Source of the DNA: Tolypocladium sp. Sup5 PDA-1
Lineage: Eukaryota; Ascomycota; Sordariomycetes; Hypocreales; Ophiocordycipitaceae
Direction: 5' to 3'
NCBI GenBank assembly: GCA_000750105.3
Contig: JPHH03000010.1
Coordinates: forward strand, 248,001-312,000
Length of the DNA stretch: 64,000 nucleotides
The notes under the pieces were generated by a model, which was not told the origin of the DNA, did no database searches, and saw only the letters and a program-made list of their open reading frames with translations. Each line of letters starts with the position of its first letter. Positions within the stretch are counted from its first letter, which is position 1. The position numbers and the translations under genes are program-made. Shown here piece by piece: positions 54,801 to 64,000 of the stretch.

Positions 54801-56810
54801 CCCAAGGGTCCTGGAGACGACGAGCGATATCGCCGACATGAACAACATGGCCGCTCTTAAGTGGCCATGCGTGGATGATGGACCTGCAGCCCGGCAGGCG
54901 GACTGCAGGACACCATCTGGCAGAGGGAGCCTGGGCTAGCGACGCAGAGCTCTTGTTTCCATCACCGGCGCTTCGCTCCAGTTCACCTTGCAGTAAACCG
55001 CTTCAATGACGCTGACGGCCGCCCACGTTCCGCTCGTGTCGTCGTCCCGACCTCCCCAAGCTCCCGTCTCTTTTGTCCGCGTTAATCGGCAGTCTCGAGA
55101 GATGGAGGGGTCACTGAGCAGACAGGGATTCGTGCGTGGAGGAGGGGAGCAGCGTGGGGCCAGCAAAGCACGGGTCAACGATGAGCTTCACGCCGTCATT
55201 GGCAGCAGCTTGTCCCTTCACACGGTCTATCCCTCCACGGCCAGGGGCCAGAAAAGCCGCCAAAGCAATGCTGCATTCTGGCGGACGTATCTCACGGCGA
55301 GGCTTTCGACAGCGGGCGAGCCGGGCGCCGCTACGACCGCGCGATATGTGATTGGGTGGACAGGGGCAGTCAGATGAGACGACAGCGGTTGCGTACTCGT
55401 ATGTGCTACTGCCAGCTCAGGTCAGCAAACGGCCGTGTTCGCCATGCTCCCACTCGACGACGAATCAACTCGGTGCCTACGCTGGACCGGACAAGTAGGA
55501 CGCCGTGTACGAGTAGGGTGGGCTGTGCGCAATCTTGCCCTCAGCTTTGGAGGAGGAGTGCTGCAGCTTGCTAAATGGAGGCAAAGGCACTGGGCTTGAC
55601 AGCACGACGGGGGCAAAGGGGCAAACTCGCGCGGCCGGCTGAGGAGAAGTCCAGTTGCGGCCTCTGCTTGGCCTGCCTGATTGACCAGAAACGGGGCCGC
55701 TATGGGGAGGCAACGGATCCAGCCAAAGATTGATCATTGAACGGCCCCGCAAAGCGGATGATCAGCTGGAGGCCGTCGAGGTTGTTTCTTAGTGGCCTTC
55801 TAGAGGCATTATCGCCGACTAACACGAGACGAAGCCAAGGAGTCGGACGGGGGCAGGTCGCTAAACAGGCACCACGCACCCACGCCACAAGAATCACGGT
55901 GGAGGCAACCTGGCAGCAGTACGGACCGCGAATCGGAGCCGGTCATCGAGGGGCTAGGAAAGATGTTCAGTTGATCAAGCAGCCCACATTACCGAGCTTG
56001 CCTGCTCGGTAGCCGCCCGGCCATAATATGTGCCAAGCTGTACGGAATGGTCCGTGAGTGCGGCAGATGTCCTGTTGCCAGCTTGCCAGTCCAGCTGCTC
56101 TACCACATTGGTCTGTCGGCAGAGGCATCCATCCCTAGTGTGTCCCGCGCCGCTTGCTAGAGGCGGGCACTTGGGCCGCCGTGTGTGGTAACCCGGCCTG
56201 CACGTGGTGGGTGCTAGGGGGGGTCCACGTCAGAGCTTGAATCACAATGCCAGATCGGTGCACGGCGGCTGTAGGTGCTTGATGTGGTGGGAGTTGTCCT
56301 GCGGGCGCCAAACGCGGAAGCGGGTTGGATGCCTGCGGTCCGTGGCCCGTCATCCCCGAGAGAAGCCCCGGTTCTCAAGTTGCGCCTCCACGATGAATCA
56401 TGAATTGTTGCTGAACCCGGGGATGTAAGTAGTGAGCAGCACAGGGTCAAGTCTTCGTCCTGGTTGATTTGGAGCCCGGTTGTTAGACGACAGGTTCTCG
56501 ACTTTTTGGATTGATGTCTTTCTCTTTGGTTGCGATGCTGCCGCGTCTAAGTGAATGCCTGGATGCGCCCTCGGAGACATCAGGCACGCGGTGACACCAT
56601 ATGTGAGCCCTGGAGCACAGCAGCTTTCTTGGGTGCCGACGAACAATCTCAATGTCCAGGGTCTATTTTTGCTTCTTGCGTGTAACACGATTCCTCTATT
56701 CAAACCGACATCCATCCGCCGTCAGCCTGGCAGAACAGCCGGAGTTGGGTATCAATGGACGTCTTATATTGACTACCCTGAGTCTGGACCTACGTGTCGC
56801 GAGCAGAGAC
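51841..56810. other. 5 kb without a recognisable gene
   Basis: From 52.0 to 54.0 kb the minus strand is C/T-rich and carries two long open frames (53182-52364 and 54009-53197), rich in Ser/Arg/Pro/His with no domain. I read them as chance frames in the promoter/leader of the J-protein gene. From 54 to 56.8 kb only short frames occur. The 9-mer TACTTCGTA is at 53613. A long non-coding RNA or unannotated lineage gene cannot be excluded. Confidence 0.4.
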
Positions 56811-58046
56811 TCACTCCTCCCACACTGGCAAGTCGACGTCGACGACAATTGGCTTATAAAACCGCTTGCCCCCGATGTGCGGATACCGGCTCTTCATGAT
56901 AGCCGCGTTCACCACACACGTCTCCCTCCTGCCCATCCTCCCAACCAGAGCCTCGCGATCGCACAGCGGCGACCTCGGATCCCCCATCCCGACTGTGCTG
57001 CGGACATGAGGTTCGTTGGCTGGGCTGCCAGCGACGCTCGGGTCGATTGTGGTGGGGGACGAGGCGGAGTGTGCTTCGAGCTCAGGAAGTTCGGGCGGTT
57101 GAGGGTGGCTGGCCGCGAGGTGAGGACGGGACTGGTCGGAGCCGTCGTTGGCGAGGGCGGGAGCGTGCTTGCCCGTGAGGTCGACGAGGCTGAACTTGTT
57201 GTTCCCCTCGCCGGGGTCCATCCAGGGGAGGACTCGTTCCTCGGCGTACGCGACACCCCGGCTGCCGTCGAGATCCCACGTCACGCGCTCCGCGCCGCGC
57301 CCGTCGTGGATGTGTCCGCAGACAGCCAACCGGGGCCGCACCCGCCACAGCGCCCGCCTCAGCGCCTCGCAGCCCGCAGCCCGGTGCTCGTCCGTCTCGT
57401 CGCGGTGCGTCCGCGGCGGCGTGTGCGTCACCACGATGTCCGTCGCCAGCGGGATGCGCTCCCACAGCGCGGGCAGGCCGCTTGAAAGGCCCTCCAGGGT
57501 GTCGTAGTAGAATGCCCAGAGGCCGTGGCGGGGCGAGTACGGGGAGCCGAATACGGTGAACTCGGTGTGTGGCCCGGCGGGCGATGTGAGGCGGATGGTG
57601 GCGGAGGCGTGGGAGAGGTAGGTTATGGACGGGGAGGAGGTAAGGAGCGAGAGGCAGGCTTCTGGGGACTGCGGGTTCTGGTTGTGAAACGAGGGCCCGT
57701 GGTCGTTGTAAAAGGCAGAGTCCAGCGTAAGGTCGTGGTTCCCTGTATCAAGGCGTTAGATGTGCTTGAGTGTTGTCACCAGGCCGGGGCTATAGGCTAT
57801 ACCGGCGATGACAATCTTGGCTTCAAAGTCGGCGGCTTCGAGCCACTTTACTGTTTTTGACAGCTGCGGTGAGGTATTAGTCTCGTGCTCCTATTCATTG
57901 TCTGTGAAGCTCACCTCTGAATAGCTTCCCTGGTTGGTGAGGTCACCGGCGTGAATCAAAACGTCGCCTTTCGGTAGCTTAACGGTGGAGTTGTGCGTAT
58001 CCGAGATGCAGACGATCCTCGTCCGTCGCAGCCTCGGCGCTGCCAT
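56811..58046 (-). CDS. calcineurin-like metallophosphoesterase
   Basis: Three minus-strand exons, 58046-57915, 57863-57803 and 57742-56811, encode 374 aa. Metal-binding motifs appear in order: RIVCISDTHNS (D-x-H), DVLIHAGDLTNQGSYSE (GD), GNHDLTLD (GNHD, created across the second intron), VVTHTPPRTHRDE, and AVCGHIHDGRGAERV (GHxH). This is the fungal MPPED1/239-like branch. The C-terminal ~100 residues add a Ser/Pro-rich stretch and a short conserved block (CVVNAAIMKSRYPHIGGKRF). Likely a cytosolic hydrolase of phosphomono- or diesters; the substrate is unknown. ATG 58046 begins MAAPRLRRTRIVC; upstream frame is open but lacks an ATG. Confidence 0.9.
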
Positions 58047-58503
58047 CACCGCTGGCCCGTCTTTCGTCACTTGTTTCACTGTCGGTTCAAAGCAGTCTGC
58101 GGTCTCGGATGTGTCCTTGGAAATGCACCAGAACAGTTCATGTGCGTGCGGTCTCAGACACGGCGAGCGGGGTTGATGCCACAAATATCCTCTGGAATGG
58201 CGGAGAAGACACTGTCGTCAGTTGGCCGCGGGTCGGAACAGAGGTTTCTTCTGGCTCGGGAGATGTCGAGGATGGGATGCGTATTCTGCCGTATTTCAGA
58301 GTTTCAGCTGACGATGTTGAAGGCTGGAAGTGGGACTTGGGATGCGGCTGTTGACGTGGAGGTCAGACGACGCCATCCATCCCTACTACTAGTGTGAGAA
58401 GGATGCAACTCTGATTATCGAATTCTTAGCAACACAAGTACACTGATTAGAAAAGTATGAACGTACGACGTAACAGCCTTGCATTTGGGATGGTAGCCTC
58501 GTT

Positions 58504-59215
58504 CTATATGCTGTTGTCCTTTCTCCTCTTCACAATCGCCTTGTCATTCCTGAGAGGGGACTGCGCGGTGTAGAACACTTGCGTGCCGTCAAACGCGTAC
58601 CAGCGCTTGCCGGTGATGCGGATCTTAAAGTCGCCCATGTTCTTATACCACAGCTTGCTGTACAGCTGGAAGGGGTCTATGCCCTTGATCTTGTTGATGG
58701 CGTGCACATCGCTATGGCGACTTGATGTGCGGGCCGGACCTTCGGGTTGGCTTCGCCCTTGGACTTCGGCCAGCGCTCCGGCCAGTGGTCGCCTCTTGAG
58801 AAGACTGAGGCGCCGAACGCGTCGCGGGGGACGCGCTGCTGCTGCGGGCGACTGGCACCGGCGCTGGCGTTGTTCGGAGAGTGGAGGACATCAACGATGA
58901 TGTCTTTGATCGTATCCGGGGCGATGGTCTGAAGCGGAAGCCGGGAAACTCATCGTACGGCACCGTGCCCTCATCAGCAGCGTCCAGCGTTGAGCGTCCG
59001 CCTGCTCATCTCGAGGATGCCTGCCCAGGGAACGTCGAATTGTGCATCGTGTTCAGGCTATACGCGCTGAAGAGGACAAGGACGTTCCAAAAAGACTTGG
59101 TGGTGCCGTCGATATCCTCAGGCACTTCACACTCCCGCTCCGGGAGCTTTGCGTTGGCGTCATTCTTGCAGATGCAACTGGGGTCAGGCAAGAATGTGTT
59201 GTATCGCGTTATCAA
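58504..59215 (-). pseudogene. degraded coding region, unknown family
   Basis: Three minus-strand segments in different frames look protein-like: 59215-59006 (LPDPSCICKNDANAKLPERE), 58963-58712 and 58707-58504 (INKIKGIDPFQLYSKLWYKN, then RITGKRWYAFDGTQVFYTA). In the middle, an alternative frame also reads sensibly (RDAFGASVFSRGDHWPERWP). The pieces are close and collinear, so one gene with introns or indels is likely. I could not build an intact model, nor do I recognise the family. Confidence 0.35.
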
Positions 59216-61578
59216 GGAGTTGTGCGGCGAAGCGTGGAGCGTGAAGGTTTTCGCGTTCTGGGGTTCAGGGGTTGTGGACTCGTGGAAGGTGAAAAGAGAG
59301 GCCTAGCTAAAGTCTAGGGTAGCGTCTGATTGCCGGCATCGGGTGACGACGTGCCATGATCCTGAACTCGCCTACACATTATTCTCATCTCCAGATGTGG
59401 AATGTCAATGCATATGGCCTTGAGTGAGAGAGCCTGTTTTTCTCCATATCGTTGAGAGCTGGCATCAGGCTTGGGCTGCCGCGGCCTCGGAACGATTGCA
59501 CAATTGAAACTCGAAGTCCAGGGGACTCGTAAAGCAACTAAAGATCCACGTTGGTGTATTCCGCATCAACTGACATGCAGACATTACCAAGCATGAGCAA
59601 TTTCTAGGCTGCACATACCTGTGGACTGAACAATATCAAGTGCTGCATCGATGGTTCGGTTAGCTGCCGAGATCAACGGTCCCTGCAGGTACATGCACCT
59701 TGGCGGGTAGGTGAGATGTGAAGCATGATATCACGTCAAGGAACACATCGATTCTTTAAAGTACGAAGTACGAAGTAGCAACAGCTGGCATTATGATTCA
59801 TCGTACTCCGTATAGACTTGTATGACAGTGACGGCTTCATGCGTGCTCTTTGTGGCCGATGAAGCCGTCTGTGCCCGTCTAAGCCAGGCCACTCCGTACC
59901 TATGGAGCATCACGGCTGTTGCTGAGTCGCCAACGGCCATGCCAATGTCTCTGCCACAGATTATTCCACGGGAACGTGCCCGTTCTTATCACGCGCGGCG
60001 AACCGCACGGCAGCAAATTGCCTGATGGATCTGCTGGACCGGAGAGGCGAGATGAGTATCGATGCCACTAGGCCGCATTGCGCTGGTAGTTGGCCGAGCC
60101 CTGGTCTGGTTCCTGGCCTCATCCCAGACAATCATCAATCTCACACGCTTCTCAGACCACGGAGGGACAAGTGCATGAACGGAGACGGCCTGCGCGGTAT
60201 TGCTTTGCACGAAGCGCCCGCTGTCGAAGCTGGGCGGCCACGAGGAGTCGTCGAGGGCAGCGAATTCGAGCGGATATAGGTACTCGTACGTCCGTAGGGC
60301 CTCGACGAAGAAGCCGTGGCCCTTAATTACGCGCAGCGCTGGCTGGCCCACGTAGCAGAGTAACATCGCTGTGACGATGGGGGCCTCCTGGACTCATTAC
60401 GAGTACATCGTCGGGTCCGTAGCGCGTCTCTAGTTAGACGACGCTCGATACGTTTCTTCATCGCCACTGTTGGTCCCTTTGCGTCCCCAGGAGACGTCGA
60501 GAGCGTGCGCTCTGCTGCGACGAACAAGGCTGTGCGCAAACGGCCATCAAGGTCTGAATAGGTAGGAATGCTTGGAGCGAGCAGGACTGACAGCGCTGGG
60601 GTTCCTAGGTTGTTTCTGTACAGACGCACAGCGCATGAAAAAAAGAAACAGTCAGCCCGTGAGCACGCTGCCCAACCACCGCCTGGTCGACAAGGAGGTT
60701 TACCCAGTGGGCCACTCACACGGAAGAGTGGCCTCTCATTCTGTACGGCAAACCCCGACTATTCCCTCGACACTGGTGACTGGCCCAGACACCGTCAACG
60801 GCAGCGGCTTGTAATGAAAAGATCACGATGAACGAAAGTGACCACCGCACTGTTACATGCCAACACGGCCAAGCCGGAGACGGTGGGCCAATCTGAGCCG
60901 GGCCCAGGTCCAGGCTCGAGAGCTGCCCCTAGTGGAGGAACCGTCCCCGGTCCCACGGGGCCAGTCAGCGACCTCATTAGCGCTGGGGCCACTGACGAGC
61001 TCCCGACGCCGCCACCAAGAGCTCCCAGCGCACCGCAGGCAAAAGGGCAGCACCAGCCTCCTCCAAAATTCCAGCAACACCGGGACATCTCAGCAGCTCG
61101 ACTCCCTGTCCCGGGCCAGCTCCTCTCAGGCTCGTCTCCCCCTCTCCTGCAACCTCAATTCCTCTGTCCTTTTCTGCCGCCGCCAACGTGCCGACAGCTT
61201 CGTCGGCTTCTGCTGCGGCGATTCCATTCACTCATTTACTGGCCGCGGCCGGCTCGGTTCCTCGTCTAGCGCGTCCATCAGCGGCGAAATTGCGCCCCTG
61301 GCCAGCTGCTCTTCGCTCGCCAGGATCCAATCCCAGCCTCCAATCCAACAAGCATCACGGACGCACGACGGCCGCATTCAACGTGAACCGGTGCTGGCGA
61401 GCACATTTTTTCTTCCATCTGAAGCCAATCGTGGGCATCACTTTGCGATTCTCTCCCGTTGGGCTTGCACGCCGTTGTCACCCGCCGCTCCTTGCCTCCT
61501 ATTCGACACGATTGCAGCCGCCGCACGAACATCGCGCATTAAGGGGCAGCGAGGGCCCCAACCGCCGACGCCATCGCC
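59216..61578. other. 2.4 kb without a recognisable gene
   Basis: Short open frames only. Two overlapping TACGAAGTA copies (59762, 59769) and TACTCCGTA (59804) sit together. From about 61.1 kb the plus strand is C/T-rich and probably forms the leader of the TeaR gene. Confidence 0.45.
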
Positions 61579-63340
61579 ATGGCTGCCATTTCGTCAGCTC
61601 TAACGGCTACAACGGCCCTGACGCCTCCGAGCAGCAGCCATGGGGAGGAGGCGCCGTGGGAATATTCTGGCGTCCAATTCGAGGTGAGTTGCCTCGGGCG
61701 TAAGCACCAGAGACAGTCCAATGCAGCTGTCGTACTCCGCACGGGTCCATGCAGCACGGGTGAATTGCCATTGACCGCATTGTTTGCAGAACGCGATTCA
61801 CGACAAGACCGGCTCGGCTGCGCGGCTCGAGCAAACACACGGGGGCCCGTTTGGCTCGCAAAACGGCAACGTCCTTTCGTCTTCGTACCAACCCGCCAAC
61901 AGCCACCACGGCTTCGACTTGGCTGCCCGCAAGATGCACTCGGTCGATAACCTGAGCGCAGCGCGGTGGGACAAGCCCACAGACGAACGTGTTCTGTCTC
62001 CGCCGCTGGCCATTGAGCCAAGGACGGGACGGGTAGGTTCCTCCGACTGGCCCATGCACGGCCAGCAGAATAGCATGGGAGACGAGCGCAAACGGCCGAT
62101 ACACCAGACCCTGGGGCTCGAGGTCCGCAACGAGGACGACTCGAAATGGATCCACCGCGACAAGCTGGCCAAGATCGAGAGCGAGGAGCTCCAAGCCGCG
62201 GGCATCTTCGTCCCCAGATCCAGAGCCCCCAGCAAGCAGAGGCGAGAGCGGAGCCAGAGCCGCCTCACCCGGGGGGGCGATTCCACCGACATGAGCAACA
62301 GTCGGCCTACCGACGTGGGCAATGCTCGACCCGCCGACCTGAGCAATGCGCGACCCAGGAAGGACTCCGCGACCTTGGAGCAGCTGGCAGTTGCAGTTGC
62401 GGAGCCGACGATGCCCCTCTGGGATCTGAGGACGCCAGAGGAAATTGCCGAGGAGGAGGCACACGCCTACTTTGCCTCCAACGGCAAGGGGGGGTCTCGC
62501 ATCCCCGTGGCCAAGACGAGCCCTGCACCCATTCCTGTGGACTATCTGGAACGTGAAGCGCCGGCGGCACGCAAACTAAACGAGAACCCCGAAGGCGACA
62601 TGATATCGTACCCGAAGCCTCGATCCCGAAGTGCCAGTCTCTCCGTCAGCGACCAGGCGAGCACCGCCACTGGGTCACGCACGGCTGCGAAGCGATCCGT
62701 GACGGATATGTCGCCAAAGAAGAACACGCCGCGCAAGACGTCGGCTGCTTCCAAGAACAGCTTAAGCACCGGGCGGCCAAAGACGCGATCGGGGCCCATC
62801 AAGGATGCGCCCAGCACCAGGCCTTCCACCAGAGCAGGCGAGATTTCTGCAGCGAGCAAGCAGCCCGAGGGCGACCCGCCGTGGATGCTCAACTCGTACA
62901 AGCCTGACCCGCGATTGCCGCCCGACCAGCAGCTGCTCCCTACCGTGGCCAGACGGCTTCAGCAGGAAAAGTGGGAAAAGGAGGGCAAGTTTGGCGACGT
63001 CTATGACAAGGAGTTCCGGCCGCTCAACGACAACGAGCTCCTGAGGCCGCCCGAACCCGAACCCGAGAACACCAGCCCAGTCGAAGAGGAGAACGCACGG
63101 CAGTCGAACGAATGGCCACTCAAGCCGGGCGTCGCCAAGAGCCCGACTCTGCGGCAGGGCTCCTACTCGACGATGCCCAAGATCTCCGACAAGCCGCCCC
63201 TCAGCCCCATGGCGAGCCCCCGAACTCCCGTCACACAGCAGCCGACGCCCGCGCCTCAGATACAGGACAACTCCCCGGCAACGCCAGACCAACATGAAGA
63301 CGAAAAGAAGGGGGGCTGCGGGTGCTGCGTGGTCATGTGA
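61579..63340 (+). CDS. TeaR-like prenylated cell-end marker receptor
   Basis: Two exons, 61579-61683 and 61790-63340, joined over a 106 nt intron, give 551 aa. The N terminus reads MAAISSALTATTALTPPSSS and EEAPWEYSGVQFE, then NAIHDKTGS. The body is disordered, rich in Ser/Pro/Lys/Arg, with conserved segments KWIHRDKLAKIESEELQAAG, MPLWDLRTPEEIAEEEAHAY and DPPWMLNSYKPDPRLPPDQQ. It ends GGCGCCVVM: a CaaX box (CVVM) preceded by Cys residues, predicting farnesylation plus possible palmitoylation. Length, layout and CaaX end fit TeaR/Mod5, the membrane anchor for the kelch protein TeaA at hyphal tips. Assignment rests on these features and remembered family pattern. Confidence 0.8.
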
Positions 63341-64000
63341 GGCCGCACTCTACTGTGGTCTCTGCATCTCAGGAGAATCAGAAGTCCCGAATTGTAATTG
63401 GAAACGGACCGAGACGCAGTTGAACGGACATTCGACGATTCTTCACAACAACCATTCACGACGTTACGACTATTGACTACCCCGAACCCTGATTTCAGCC
63501 ATTGTGTTGTTTTAACCCCATCATCTCAGCCACATATCAGCTTTAGCGGCCCATTGCTTCTTTCCTTTGTCGAGCTTACCATCATGCGGGGTCTGAGCCA
63601 GACGACGGCGACGACCACCGCAGGGCAGATATGCCGCCAAGCATCTTATCGCATGGCCCAGGATATCGCATGCCCGCCTACTGTTTCGATGCCGGTTCAG
63701 GCTCCCCGGAACCCTCCGTTTTGTATGCATTGTAATCATGCAACCCAACTTTTGTTCTCCCCGACTGCACTTCCCTTCTGCGCCTGTTTTCATTCGCATT
63801 CTTGGCAGCCAGCTTGGTGTTTCTTGATCAACTTTTCAGGATGAGGGCCTTGGTTTCGGTGTGAGATGGAGAAGACGGACATTCATTCCCCTTGTTTTCT
63901 GAACTGAGAGTCCTTGCGACTCGTCAGGCGATTAGGTACACTGCCCTGGCAGGTGCCGCGAAAATGGAGGGAGCCGAGGCTCATTGTGATATAGATACCC
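63341..64000. other. 3' flank of the TeaR gene
   Basis: No coding sequence seen to the window end. Confidence 0.5.

Noticed and set aside
1..64000. tRNA, rRNA or CRISPR arrays
   Set aside because: No GGTTCGANNC-type T-loop within a cloverleaf and no regularly spaced direct repeats were found by eye.

Overview
The window comes from a filamentous ascomycete, most likely a hypocrealean Sordariomycete. This is inferred from the gene content (class I-like hydrophobin, TeaR, Alb1, Chm1/Cla4-type PAK, CYP504) and from gene structure: GC-rich coding sequence with short 49-110 nt introns carrying GTRNGT donors, CTRAC-like branch points and YAG acceptors. All multi-exon models were spliced by eye. Exon borders are given in the entries, and reading frames were checked across each junction. 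I did not recognise any tRNA, rRNA or CRISPR array.

Layout. 0-6.4 kb: a 5'-truncated PAK kinase resembling a diverged Cla4, a small degraded coding stretch, an eight-exon MFS transporter and a small hydrophobin. 6.4-21.5 kb looks like an accessory, decaying region. It holds a frameshifted short-chain dehydrogenase, a PPPDE peptidase-like gene, a heavily broken protein-arginine deiminase (PAD) whose catalytic residues are still readable, a Zn2Cys6 regulator, a CYP504 P450, a DUF4419 C-terminal fragment and a BTB protein. 22-31 kb: an acidic unknown protein, Alb1, a Ytp1-like membrane protein, two small single-TM proteins, a secreted Cys-rich protein and Med11. 31.8-45 kb is a core block: TAF5, Vps5, bL31m, a flavin-reductase-like protein, Hsp90 and a sterol acyltransferase (MBOAT). 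46-64 kb: a CHAT-domain (caspase-like) protein, a J-domain protein, about 5 kb without a recognisable gene, a metallophosphoesterase, a degraded unknown, and the prenylated polarity protein TeaR.

The core genes are independent housekeeping functions (RNA polymerase II transcription through TAF5 and Med11, ribosome assembly through Alb1 and bL31m, retromer sorting through Vps5, chaperones, sterol storage), not one pathway. The most unusual signals are: (1) a PAD relic with TAG at four otherwise in-frame positions and all four catalytic residues recognisable; (2) a CHAT protease gene whose two introns contain ungapped copies of the same ~64 nt sequence, with part of it repeated ~30 kb away, which resembles an introner-like element; (3) a 9-mer, TACTYCGTA, recurring only in non-coding DNA; (4) a GC-AG intron in TAF5; (5) several adjacent decaying genes at 8.5-20 kb.
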